This document shows, one piece after another, positions 10,527-21,648 of a stretch of 64,000 bases of DNA. The DNA lies in the NCBI GenBank assembly GCA_035772735.1, contig JASDFA010000006.1:30917501-30981500 (forward strand). The letters are read 5' to 3'. Position 1 is the first letter of the stretch; each line of letters begins with the position of its first letter. A program made the position numbers and the translations under genes. Below the pieces are notes generated by a model. The model did not search any database. It was not told the DNA's origin and was given only the letters and a program-made list of their open reading frames with translations. The stretch comes from Datura wrightii (lineage: Eukaryota; Streptophyta; Magnoliopsida; Solanales; Solanaceae).

Positions 10527-11160
10527 CCGATGAAAATCCTTCAAAAATTCATAGTTTCTTAGGCCTAGCAGGTTACTATCGAAGATTTGGTGAGGGCTTT
10601 CCATCAATTGCAACCCCATTGACCAGGTTGACTCAGAAAAAGATAAAGTTCTAGTGGTTGGAGGCTTGTGAGAAAAGCTTCCAGGAATTGAAGACCCGGC
10701 TCACTTCAGCACCAGTGTTGACTTTACCCGAGGGTACGGATGGCTTTATTGTACATTTTGATGCTTTGAGAGTCGAACTGGGATGTGTGTTGATGCAGTA
10801 TGAGAAAGTAATAGCATATGACTCTCGACAGCTGAAAGTTCATGAAAAGAATTACCCGACCCATGATATCGAGTTGGCCATGATGGTGTCTGCATTGAAG
10901 ATATGGAGGCATCATTTGTATGGGGTCCACATGGACGTGTTCACGGATTACAAGAGCTTGCAATATGTATTCACACAGAAAGATCTCAATCTTCGGTAAA
11001 TGAGGTGGTTGGAGTTACTAAAGGACTATGATATGAGTGTTCTTTACCACCCGAGCAAGGCTAATGTGGTTGTGGATGCACTTAGTAGGCTCTCTATGGA
11101 GAGTGTGTCCCACATGGAGGAGGGAAAGAAGGAGTTGGTGATGTCCATCGACATACAAGG
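10527..11160 (+). pseudogene. RT thumb and RNase H of the 6541 chromovirus
   Basis: Begins with SFLGLAGYYRRF, the conserved motif after the RT palm, then PLTRLTQK, a TAG in place of Glu or Gln, then WLEACEKSFQELK and APVLTLPEGTDGF. RNase H follows: FDALRVELGCVLMQ (first Asp kept), YPTHDIELAMMV (Glu kept), DVFTDYKSLQYVFTQKDLN (Asp kept), a TAA where the family has Gln, and YHPSKANVVVDALSR. The clean open part is 10658-10999. RNase H residues survive, but the RT palm with its catalytic aspartates is missing upstream, so no reverse transcription is possible. Confidence 0.88.
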
Positions 11161-12690
11161 TTGGGAGTTAGATTGATCGACTCGACCGATGGCGGCATTA
11201 TTGTGCAGAATGGGTCAAAATCGTCCTTGGTGGTTGATGTCAAGACTAAGCAATATGAGGATCCAATTTTGAGGAAATTGAATGAAGCGGTGTGGAGTCA
11301 AAAGGTGGAGGTTTTCTCCCAAGGGGGAGATGGTGTGCTATGATACCAGGGTCACCTATGTGTCCCAAACGTTGATGAATTGAGAGTTTGAATATTGCAT
11401 GAGGCACATGGTACCAGATATTTTATCCAATCGGGATCCACGAAGATGTATCGGTACTTGCGAGAAATCTATTGGTGGAATGGTATGAAGAAGGATATTG
11501 CAAATTTCGTAGCTAAATGTCCAAACTGACAGCAAGTGAAAGTTGAGCATCAAAGGCCAGGAAGCGTACTTCAGGGTATTAGAATTCCCACATGAAAGTG
11601 GGAAGAGATTAACATGGATTTCATTACAGGCCTACCTCGTACTCGACGACACTATGATTTCATTTGGGTGGTGGTAGACATGTTAACAAAGGTTGCACAC
11701 TTTCTACCGGTCAAGACCACAAATTCAGTAGATGATTATGCCAAGTTGAATATTCAGGAGTTGGTTCGACTTCATGGAGTGCCCTTGTCTATTATTTCCA
11801 ACTGAGGTACTCAATTTACCACTCAGTTTTGGCGGTCTTTCCAAAAAGGTCTTGGGACGCAGGTTAAGCTCAGCAGAGCATTACATCCGCAAACGGATGG
11901 CGAAGCGGAGCGGACAATTACGACTCTTGAGGACATATTGAGGGCATGTGTTATGGATTTTAAAGGTTGTTGGAATGATAATTTGCCCTTAATCGAGTTT
12001 GCTTATAATAACAGATGTCACTACAGTATCCAAATGGCACCGTTTGAGGCTCTCTATGGGCAGATGTGTAGATCTCCCATCGAATAGTTTGAGGTTGGTG
12101 ATGTATCTATGATAGGGCCAGATTCGATTCACGAAGCTATGGTGAAGGTTCAGTTGATAAGGGCCAGGCTGAAAACTACTCAGAGTCGTCAAAAGTCATA
12201 TGCGGATGTGAGAATAAGAGATTTGGAGTTTGAGGTTGATCATTGGGTATTTCTAAAATTATCTCCCATGAAGGGAGTCATGCGGTTCAAAAAGAAAGGA
12301 AAACTCAGTCCCCGTTATGTTAGGCCCTCCTGGGTTATGAGGAGAGTTGGTAAGGTGGCGTATGAGTTGGACTTTCCCTCGAAGTTATCTTCAGTTCATC
12401 CTGTATTTCATGAGTCACTTTTGAAAAAGTGTTTGAGTAATCTAGCTTTAGTAGTCCCGGTGGATAGCATTGGCGTAAAAGACAGCCTCAGTTATGAAGA
12501 AGTACCCGTGGAAATATTAGATCGTCAAATCCGTAAGCTAAGGAAAAAATAAGTATCTTCAGTTAAAGTATTATGGAGAAATTAGCATGTTGAAGGAGCT
12601 ACGTGGGAAGCCGAAGCAGATATGATGTCTAGATACCCACACCGGTTCTCTACCGGCTCAATTTCAGTTTGAGGTATTAGTTTTGCCCTA
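11161..12690 (+). pseudogene. Integrase of the 6541 chromovirus, inactivated
   Basis: Linker GVRLIDSTDGGII (11164) leads to the zinc-binding domain: EAHG keeps the first His, the second His is Gln (IQSG), CPN keeps the first Cys and the second Cys codon is TGA. In the core, INMDFITGLPRTRRHYDFIW (11614 on) keeps the first Asp, the second reads IISN then a stop (Asp to Asn), and HPQTDGEAERT keeps the Glu. The C-terminal part (12109-12552 open) has RQKSYADVRIRDLEF, MKGVMRFKKKGKLSPRYV, VHPVFHESLLKKC and EEVPVEILDRQIRKLR; TWEAEADMMSRYPHRF ends it near 12650. The two-residue loss at the catalytic site and several stops make it inactive. Confidence 0.9.
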
Positions 12691-12901
12691 ATTCTCTAAT
12701 CAGTTTTCATGTTTAATTCACGCGTACAAGTTTGTTTTATGATATGGTATATATATGTGGTGTCTGAATCCAATTCAGCTATGTAGTTCTTTTCGGAGGT
12801 AGTCATTCCGTTAGTTTTTGGCTTAAATGATCAGTATTTGTATATGGTGATAGCTGGTTTCTAAGTTTTCTGCATGTTTCTAACATTCGAGGATGAATGT
12901 T

Positions 12902-12917
12902 CCCAAGAGAGAGATAT
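12902..12917 (+). other. Polypurine tract of the 6541 chromovirus
   Basis: CCCAAGAGAGAGATAT immediately before the 3' LTR start, preceded by CGAGGATGAATGTT, which also precedes the tract in gypsy A. It is weaker than the usual G-rich run. Confidence 0.7.
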
Positions 12918-13168
12918 TGTTATACCCCAGAAACCCAAGGATCAGACCTAGGAGCCAAAACGGAGAAAAACTGGAAATTTGCACTAGGTCACAGGACAGT
13001 TAGTGAGGTGTCTCATTAGGTGGAACCACGAGTCGTAAAGTGACTCGTGGTCAGGATTGGGCTTGGCAGAGTTTTGGGAGGCCATGAGGGTGACCACGAG
13101 TCGTGGTTAGACCTCACGACTTGTGAGTTACCCGTGGCGAAGATGAATGCATGGCTAAGGATTTGAGG
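12918..13168 (+). mobile_element. Truncated 3' LTR of the 6541 chromovirus
   Basis: About 251 bp matching the first 252 bp of the 5' LTR with scattered differences, breaking off after GATTTGAGGC. The remaining 1.86 kb is gone, replaced by sequence of an opposite-oriented LTR. This is a deletion or illegitimate recombination joint rather than an insertion with TSD. Confidence 0.88.
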
Positions 13169-15635
13169 CAGCAGAATAACAACTAACAGAAACATAACTG
13201 AGTGGAAACTAACTGAAAGAGTCTAATCAAAACCCATAAGAACATGAACTAATATAACTCTGAATCATAAGTTGAATCTGTTTATACAAGTCTGAAAGCT
13301 TCTACTACACTGATGAGTTGCTGGGACAAGCCCCCAGCTAACTCCTAAAGTTTGAAAACTGAAATATAACTGAAATAGAAAAACATAGATCTCGTCCTCA
13401 AGAGATGAGGACTCACCATAATTAGCTGAGATGGAAATAGAGCATGTCTAACTGCAAGGCTGGGTCTGAAAACCTGAATCTATGTCATGAGATGATATAG
13501 CACATAAAGTATGCGGTCAGTACATGGAATGTACCGAGTATGCGGGAAGCATAAAGAAACTAAAACATGCAAGTATACTGGAAGGAAGTAAACTGAGTAC
13601 ATCACTGAGAATATAACTGAAGTGAAGGAAAATAACTCGGTTTGAGATACATATATAAACATAAAGCTTTTATTTGAAAATATTTAATGAAGTATAATCA
13701 ATTTGATGCATAAGGGTCATGTATTGTACATATACTAAGAACTGAAGTTGTAACTGGTATCATACACTGTACTGACTATTTACTGATAACTAACACTAAA
13801 TTCTGCTAAGACAGATCTGAACTATAGTCTGAAACTATACGGAGCTGAGTTGAGCTGATATCATAAACTAAGGGAGATATTCTCTACTATTGAGAGTCCA
13901 GAACTGATCTAAGGGAAACATTCTCTGCTATTGAGAATCCCTAACTGAGCTAAAGAAACATTCTCCGCTGTTAAGAGTCCCAGAATGACTAAGGGAAACA
14001 TTCTCTGCTATTGAGAATCCCTGACTGAGCTAAGGGAAACATTCTCTTCTATTGAGAGTCCCGACTATACTTTAACATGGAAGGTACCAATCTGACATCA
14101 TTCATCTAGTCTAAGCTACCTCAGCTAATAAAAGACCTGAGTGTTCAACTAACCACATCATACTGAATTCATCTATGTCTGATCAAGGCTACTTTCTACT
14201 ATCAAAAGGACTAAAAAAACTGAAAGATCACTATCATGCTTTGTTCTCGAAATTCATAACATTTCATTCTCAAAATTGTAATATAGGTCATGTATTCTAT
14301 ATTCATGAAAGATCCATAGGTCCAAGTCATACTTCATACATATATACAGAAATCATAGTGAAAGCATGTATATATCTCATATCCTCCAAAGCCCATAAGC
14401 TCTAATCATGCTTCGCCACATATACTAAATCATATATTCTAGATTTACGGAAACTCATGTAGTCGACTCATGTCTTAAACATACATGATGAATTCGTGGT
14501 AAGAGCATGTGAATATTTAAGGAAGCTCTATTTTGAAATTTATACTAAACCATAGTGAAAATTCTATAATCATGTTATTCCCATATCAAGTACATAATTC
14601 AAGAACTTGGAAGTAACTTCATATGCATACACGGCTAATCATCATGATGGGTCTTAAAATCCATAGAATACATATGACAATTCATACATAAATTGAAACC
14701 CTAGAACATGCTTTTCTAGAAATTAAGGGATTACAGTTTTAGTATAAAAATTGGGACACAAGGATGAAAGGAGATCCTTTCCCACATACCTGATTAAAAG
14801 GCTCCATTACTGATCTTGAAGCTTGCGTCTATTAAAAGAAACCCTAGATGCTTTTGAACTTGAGAGAAGAAGAAGAAAACCTTACGAAAGAATTTTCGAG
14901 TGAGGGGTTTAGGCTAGTGAAAACCCCTTTAATTAAACCCTTACAATACCCAAAACGACATCAATTAAGAACTGGAAGCATAGGACTTTAGTAAAATACC
15001 CCTGGAACTAAGATTAAAAATCTGCCCGTCCAGTGACCACGACCCTCACCACGAGTCATTGGTCCTTACCACAACTTGTGGTGACCGTCCGTTACTTCAG
15101 GGGTCATTTTTCCAGATTCTGCTTCTTCATCCCACAATCTATAGGTCGAGTCGTTACTTGACCCTACGAGTCGTCGGTACCTTCCGTCGTCACCACTACC
15201 TCCACAAGCTGAGATCCCTCTGATGGCCATCACAATGGGTCGTTTCATCACTTAACGGTTCATGGTACCGTCAGTTGTTACTGAAATACTTAGTCGAACC
15301 CTTTCTGAAATCCAACCAACAGCCACTCAATACGACCGGTCATAGCTAACAACGGGTCGTCTCTTGTCTCGTTGTTTCTGGGAGGTTTGGTCTACTAGCT
15401 CACCATGGCTACATCTAACGGGTAGTTGTTTCCCACAATGACTCGTTCTTTCCTCTCGTGGTAACAACCATACTTAGCACCTTTTTCTTGAAACCCTTCC
15501 AATGGCTCCACCTAACGGGCCGTCAGGGCAACCAACGACCCGTTAGATGAGTCAGTCTAAGAAGTTTTTCTGCTGGTTTTATGCTGAACTTCATCCAACT
15601 CGGGGGTTTGTTCTGGGAAACTCTGGGGTGTTACA
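13169..15635 (-). mobile_element. Minus-strand chromovirus LTR, near-complete (LTR D)
   Basis: On the minus strand it starts TGTAACACCCCAGAG at 15635 and runs 2467 bp to 13169, where the PBS-proximal end (about 100 bp by comparison with 2879-3000) is missing. It shares the layout of the element B LTR: ACGAGTC-type motifs near the start, a CCCACATACCTG block (about 14785), a GAGGACTCACCA block (about 13405). No internal region adjoins. Plausibly a solo LTR truncated at one end. It contains a hairpin tandem array at 13868-14063. Confidence 0.75.
13868..14063. repeat. Five-unit tandem array of hairpin-forming repeats
   Basis: Five imperfect units of about 38-45 bp, each holding a stem such as AGGGA-ATTCTC paired with GAGAAT-CCCT around a 7-base loop (TGCTATT). 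The stem is kept in most units despite base changes; for instance the first and last pair CTCT with AGAG. Confidence 0.75.
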
Positions 15636-15816
15636 ATGAACAACTTATGTTATATCCTAATTCTTTAATATAGTCCCTAAGCTCAAAATAAGACAGTCTA
15701 TCCACGTCAAAATCTAGAAATGATGGTGCATTCACCACCCACATATCTTGGTGACCCACTACGAAGATTAAAAAATCCACCATAAAACCATTTAAGAGTA
15801 ACCAATATAGATCCAC
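15636..15816 (-). pseudogene. Possible Mutator-like transposase N-terminal fragment
   Basis: A 60-codon minus-strand frame ending with DVDRLSYFELRDYIKELGYN. That phrase resembles the N-terminal (PB1-like) region of plant Mutator-family transposases, where an aspartate-rich phrase is followed by S-x-F-E-L-x-D-x-I-K-E-L-G-Y. The resemblance is from memory and short. The frame ends 20 bp from an LTR border and nothing further downstream supports it. It may be a scrap captured by or left from a MULE. No terminal repeats were found. Confidence 0.35.
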
Positions 15817-16252
15817 TCATATCTTAAAATAAGACAAATAAAACAAGTATAAAGAGACACGGTAATCAGCATTACAAGTCACTACTCGACAGTGTACTAT
15901 GCACAATCAAAGTTTAAAAAAGGTCTAACTTTTTCTCTAAAATTATGGCAGATATGAAATAATAATATTCAACAACATAATATAAATTGATTTTCTAAGA
16001 AAAATATCCTAAGTTAAACGTAAACCTTAAAATAAAGACAAATAAGAATATACATGTATTAAAATCCTTCACTTTTACATGATTTGTCGAGAAAGAGAAT
16101 CCTAACCTGCAAATGACAACTAAATTCTTCAGTTTTATTTAAATAGATTAATGAAACTTTTACCACCATGAAGTTTAACCAAAATCAAATGAAACAAAGG
16201 TCAACAATCGATTATAGAAATGATATTGTAAGAATGCACTAATTTTTCTTCA
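15817..16252. other. AT-rich stretch without recognisable feature
   Basis: No coding frame, repeat or element border was recognised here. Confidence 0.5.
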
Positions 16253-16640
16253 GTTACTAAACTACTATTTTGACCAACTTAAAAATCATTATAGACTCTT
16301 TATTATCATTATTCCCTTTTATTGTCATTAATTTGAAGCCTTTAATTTGCCTACAACCTCACTCCTATAAGATGATTTAAAGAGATGTTCTTTCATTTGG
16401 TGGAGTAGACATATGAACAGAATTTCTTCTCTCTCTTCAATATTCTTTTTGTGTTGGGTTTCTTCTTTATTGAATCTTTGTTAGATTCTGGCTCCTAGTT
16501 TTATACTAAAAGAGCATATTGAATCTTGGGGATACACTTATACATGGTGAAATATCCTTAAGGATAGTGCTTTGACACCCCTTACAGAATTCTCTACATA
16601 TTTTGTAACCCAAGTATTTTCTGTAAGATTTACAATAAAC
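16253..16640 (+). mobile_element. Copia-3 LTR fragment (left end)
   Basis: About 388 bp that align, with scattered differences, to the last 410 bp of the LTR at 46073-46618. Shared blocks include TTTGGTGGAGTAGACATATG, TTCTTTATTGAATCTTTGTT-like text, GAATTCTCTACA and TAAGATTTACAA. The first 130 bp of that LTR are missing here. It may be the 5' LTR of the same element, whose 3' LTR now lies 30 kb away behind two nested insertions, though no primer-binding site follows at 16641. Confidence 0.6.
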
Positions 16641-17024
16641 TTAAGAAAATTTTACATTATGTTCTTACGGAGAATACCAATTACAAAAAAGATGAAAAAG
16701 ACTGATGTATGTGGATAAGTAAAATCTTTTTTGATTTCGTAAATATGGAATCTTCGGGTTTAAACTTGCATTCAAAATTCTATGCAATTACAAGAAAGAA
16801 AAATTCATATCTTTCTTTTAAATTTATTTGATTTGGTTAATTAATTTTTACTTTGGTTCACAATTTTAATTTTTCTTAATGTCTCAACTTGTTAAAAGCT
16901 TGGAGACGTGCCCAATTTTGACAAAGAAAAAAATGGTGACAAATATATATGGAATTGGCATACTTGATATTGCTTTGATATTGTTGTAACAAGACAACAA
17001 ACAAATACGAAAAATAAATACAAG
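16641..17024 (+). other. Probable copia-3 leader with target site ACAAG
   Basis: Non-coding between the copia-3 LTR fragment and copia-1. The last five bases (17020-17024) are the ACAAG duplicated at 34431-34435. Assignment to copia-3 rests only on position. Confidence 0.4.
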
Positions 17025-17320
17025 TGTTGTAAAATATATCAAATATATGTATGTTCATTTCGTGTTACTTGAAGGGAAAGAACTAGTTACTACAATTAGT
17101 TAGAAAGAAATCACTAATTAGAAAGGAACCAATGTAATTAGAATTAAACCAAATTATTTTGGTTACTTGGTGACCAAGAAGTTTTTTCCCTATAAATAGG
17201 AGAATGTTTTCATCTATTATACACACAAAAGAGAAGATATAATAGAATCTATCCCTTCTCTCTACAAAGTTCTTGATCTGTTTCTTTTACAGTGTTTGCA
17301 ATTCTACAACTTTTATAACA
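17025..17320 (+). mobile_element. 5' LTR of copia-1
   Basis: 296 bp, TGTTGTAAAA...TTATAACA, with TATAAATAG at 17191-17199 in a CCCTATAAATAGGAGAATG context. Followed by CC and the primer-binding site. Confidence 0.93.
17191..17199 (+). promoter_or_regulatory. TATA box of copia-1 5' LTR
   Basis: TATAAATAG on the plus strand, about 125 bp before the LTR end; the same box is at 34303-34311 in the 3' LTR. Confidence 0.75.
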
Positions 17321-17321
17321 C

Positions 17322-17336
17322 CTTATCAGCACGAAG
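17322..17336 (+). other. Primer-binding site of copia-1
   Basis: CTTATCAGCACGAAG directly after the 5' LTR. The young copia has ATTATCAGCACGAG at the same place, so the core TTATCAGCACGA is conserved. I did not identify the priming tRNA. Confidence 0.7.
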
Positions 17337-18186
17337 CTTTTACTTTCTAGCTAAGATTTTGGCAAATTGGACGACAGTTACTCTTCTCATCTTTCCAAAC
17401 TTTAAAGTTATATCCAAGGGTAAAGGTAAGACTACCTTTACAACAAAATGCTAGAAGGATAAGTTTCCGTTGAGTTCCTAATTTAATATGTGTGATTATG
17501 AATGAGAGAAAATAAGAATAAATAATGCGCTCTCTCTCCCTTCACCGAAATAGATCATATTCTCAAGGTTTATCCCTGAATTAAGGTTATCAGATAATGA
17601 TTGATTTTTTTATGTTTTATTGTCTTATCTTTTATGTATCATGTTAAGGTAAATTATCTCGGCATTAACAATGATTCTTATATCTCATGTTGTTGCCATT
17701 ATATTCACTAATACTTATGTAAATCCAGTTTACTAGACACCATCTGTTTATGTCCTGAAGTGTAAGTTAATCACTTTATTAGTTTTGGTTCATACTTGGC
17801 TAACATACAATTAGACAATATATATTATCTATTTACATAAATTGGTGATATACAATTTTATCAATTCCAAGAAGTAACATACTGATTTTTCATCTTTTAG
17901 TAATGATCATGTCAATCGTAAAATGTTTCATTATATATGTTTATCATATTCATGAATAATATTGTTACTGACGGGTTAACTTTAAGCATTTATTGATTAT
18001 GTGCTCGGATTATTTCATATTTTATACATGTGAAGTTCTATTTAAAGTAGTGGTTATATAGTATATTCTAATTAACAATTATTGGTTACCGTGAGTTGCT
18101 CGAAACAGTAATCATTATTGTTGCGTTATTATTCATGATATTAACTCAAGTGTTTTTCTTGTGATAGTTTTCACTATATAAAATTA
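17337..18186 (+). other. Copia-1 leader
   Basis: Untranslated leader between the primer-binding site and gag. I see no reading frame. It lacks the tandem repeat found in the leader of the related copia at 49826-49993. Confidence 0.5.
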
Positions 18187-18990
18187 TCAAAGTTTGAGTT
18201 TGTGGATCTTGATATTTTTAGAAAGAATTGTTTTTCATGGGTCCTTGATGATGGAATTCATCTTGAGGCTATAGGTCTTGGTGATATTATTATACAAGGA
18301 AAGGAAGCATCAAATCAGGACAATGCGCAGATCACAATTTTTCGACATCATCTCGATGAAGAGTTAAACTGAATATTTGACCGTAAAAGATTTAGTTGAA
18401 TTTTGAAAAAAAAAATTAAAAGAATGATATGACTATCTTAAAGCAATAATATTTTCAAAAGCTTATCATGAATGAATTCACTTATGGTTACAAGATTTAA
18501 AATTTTATCTGAATATAATTTGGTTATTTTTAAAATAATTTCAAAGTTGAAACTATGTGGTGAACCTATATGAAAAATGAGACTTGTTGGAAAGACTTCA
18601 TCTACTTTGCATGTCTCAAATATGGTGCTATAACAACAATGCGGTTATGAAATATTATGATGCCCTATGGTGGCTAAGTAATATAGCACCCTTTTGATGA
18701 AAAAATAATTATGAAGCTTGTCGTACTAGCTTTGCTCCATTCCCTGAAGTGAATGTGGTAGTAGTGCATAATATGTCTACAAGAAGACAAGTGATTGAAT
18801 GAATGCACAAGAATATGAAAATGGGACAAAATTAAAATAGTCATCATTATGAGAATTATAAGAACATTATAGGTTCTCAAAATGATCCTTCAAAGGGTGA
18901 AGGTAAGTTTTGCCATAAATAATCATGGTATGAAAGGTTGTTGGACACGAAATTATTGTGCGACCTGATTTGATAAATTCTCCATCAAAA
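18187..18990 (+). pseudogene. gag of copia-1
   Basis: Reads SKFEFVDLDIFRKNCFSWVL, then DDGIHLEAIGLGDIIIQ, EASNQDNAQITIFRHHLDEE, then a TGA. The phrase W-V-L-D...A-x-G-L-G-D-x-I and HHLDE match the family's gag, kept open in the younger copy at 50273-50584. Beyond that the frame is lost, though KLKLCGE (about 18545) and a phrase of the type SKLKLCGEPI are readable. Gag would form the particle. This copy cannot be translated as one protein. Confidence 0.75.
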
Positions 18991-19689
18991 TAAAGAAATA
19001 TAAAGTGGTACTGCACTTGACCTTTCAAAGTGATTTTGAGGTATGTTATATAAATATAATAAATGTCAAGGCATGACAATGAGCTTATAATAAAATTTAT
19101 GAAGCACAAACAATGATCATTAGTCCATTCCTAAAAAAGAATGTGACTTGTGATAAGCATTGTGAATGCTCGACCTTTCTTGAAAGTGAACGTGTCAGAA
19201 TGTGATAAACGTTATGAATAAGGACATGTTAAGTATGGTTGAATAAATTCCACAACTTACCTCTATGAGGATTTTGAGAGAAATAAAGAAAAAATAGCAC
19301 AAAGGTCATTGATCACGTACTTTTAGTACATAACAAATATTGCAGCATGCTTTATCACAAACTATCGAAGGGTAAAGCAAGAAATATTTTTTTTTATAAA
19401 AGGGTTTTGACCATGACCAAAATAAACATTATTAGTGACTGAATGAATTTGTCATTGGTAGCATACCTATGGTATGTAAAAAATATATATATTTTTGCCA
19501 AGAAAAAAATTATTATTATTAAAGACAAAAGTAAAGCAAGAAATTGGTCTTGCTGATAATGATTTTGACCATGAAACTAAAAGTATGTTTTTCTCCTTAA
19601 AGGAGATGCTCATCATACGAATGGTATTATGGAATATATATGCGTAGTCCATATATTTAATTTAAATCTTTGAAAGAGCTAATGTGTTA

Positions 19690-21643
19690 TTACCCAGAGG
19701 AATGTAATTGTTCGTAATACTGGTGTTGTAGTTAATCTGAAAGAAACTTATTAAGTTTCAAAGAAATTGGTCAAAAAAATTATATTGAGATTATAAATTA
19801 TGAAAAAAATTAATATCTTCATATTACTACAATTGAATCGGGTTATAAATATTTATGTAAAAGGTTACCCACCTTTCCACTAATTTTGTAGTACAAATAT
19901 ATGGGCATGATGATGGAATCACGTGCAATAGTAAACTAGAAGTTTGTTGAAATAAAAATCAGTAGGCATAACCGATTGGCCATCCCGGTTCAAGTGATGC
20001 AAAAATAATTGAGAATTCACACAGTTATATGTTCAAGAAATAAAAAAAACTTCAAGAATTCTTTTGTGTTGCTTGTTCTCATGAGAAAATGATCATTATA
20101 CCAGCCAAAGTTGGGATTATATCCCCTTAATTTTTGAAACGTATAAAAAGGTAGATATGGGCCCGGTCACCTTCCATGTGGACCATTTGTTATTATATAA
20201 TTTTAACAGATGCATCTATGATAATGTTACATGTACGTTTGATATCAACTTGCAATTTGATTTTGCAACGTTGTTTTCTCAAATTATTAAATTAAGAGCA
20301 CAACTTCAATTATAAAATATGTTGATAATGTTGGTTTATATCTAAGTTGGTTTAGCAGAAATTATATGCCTCCAATTATATCTAAACCATTAACTACGAG
20401 AACAAAACTCTCAAAATAAAATTTGGTATGAGATGTGTTAATTTAACATGTTGCAACAATTGTACGCATCAAGCTACCAAGATTTCCCTAAAACAGTTGG
20501 TTCAGGGTCAGGAACCAAATGATTCTTATCTATAATTTGAATATGTGGTATATGATTCAATTGCTCCACCACAATGCACAAATATGAGTCCCAAAATGAG
20601 GTTGAGGTAAATATTAAATTTTCTAATATTAGGGGGAGAAATAATTAGCAACTAAAAATATGTGTAGGATGAATTATCCAGATCCTCGGGAAAAAAATTG
20701 CGAACTTAAAGTTCAAGAGATAATTCATTTGTAAAATATTTCAAATCAATTGCCAGATGTATTTGCTAACCCTATATTATAATCCTGCTGCAAATGCTCC
20801 CATAAAAAATTAGAGTCCTTAAAGGACAAGTCCATGACACGCTTGAAGCATAATAGATCAATCGGTTCCAAAGATAAAAACTTCTTGAAGAAGGAAAGGA
20901 CCAAATGATCAAGATGGTCATAATAATGAGGCAAGTGCTTTAAAAGAGCATTATGACATAATATTTCATAAAACCTTAGCAAAGGTTCAAGTACCTGAAA
21001 CTGATGAAAAATGAAGAGATCTTAATAAGTTATGTCGCATTGCAACCGATATCAAAATGACCTTCAATAGTATCTTTGAAATAATATGGAGCTCAACATT
21101 ATAAATGGTAACGAGGATCTTGAATTCAAATATGTCAAAGAGTATGACAGATAAATCATTGGCCAAATAAAATTTACAATTCAAGTATATTTCATTCACA
21201 TGATAAATATAAAATATTTTAGATCTACACTTCAAACACTTGAAGATATAATGTCAGTGGGTACAAATAAGTTCTTATGCGAAAGGAAAAATGAAAAATA
21301 AAACCATGAGATATAAAGTACGATGTGTGCCCTGTGGCATAAAGATTTTTCACATAAGTCCTGACATTATTATGTGGAGATGTGTTATGCTATGGTAGAT
21401 GCAATTATTTTCAAGTCTCATATGAGTTTGGCAATACATGAAAAACTTGATATGTGTATATTAAATTGTTGTCATGTCTAGCTAGACAGTGAAGTTTATA
21501 TGAAAAATCTTGAAGGATTTAAAAGGTTTTAAAGTGATTCCATTGAGTACCCTAATGATTATGACATCACTTAACATAAAGAAAGATCAATCTTGACTTA
21601 ATAAAAATGGTTAGAAACTATCATGTCTCAATGCAATTGGTGC
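19690..21643 (+). pseudogene. pol of copia-1, pre-integrase to RT, decayed
   Basis: Fragmentary plus-strand match to copia pol: ITTIESGYKYL-like text at about 19825-19855, the GHPGSS motif of the pre-integrase domain at about 19978-19996 (now behind a frameshift), GPVTFHVDHL-like text near 20165, and the region before the RT near 20640-20700 with a GGGGAGA run. None of the reading frames is long, and I could not find a clear D-x-D or Y-V-D-D site. The gene is split by gypsy A at 21649 and resumes at 33326. Confidence 0.6.
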
Positions 21644-21648
21644 ACTTA

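Larger units (their letters stand above)
6541..13168 (+). mobile_element. Chromovirus (Del/Tekay-like) Ty3/gypsy, 3' LTR truncated
   Basis: Order on the plus strand: 5' LTR 6541-8652, primer-binding site 8657-8670, decayed gag from 8853, an unrecognised 1-kb stretch, RT thumb and RNase H from 10527, integrase to about 12690, purine-rich tract 12902-12917, and a 251-bp stub of 3' LTR at 12918-13168 that matches 6541-6792. The 3' LTR is joined directly to part of another LTR at 13169, so no right-hand TSD can be read. The protease and RT palm are missing, and stops run through pol. The same family occurs at 38605-42673. Confidence 0.88.

Noticed and set aside
11356..12192. Minus-strand frames of 65-67 codons at 11356-11553 and 11989-12192
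   Set aside because: Antisense to the recognisable integrase on the plus strand.
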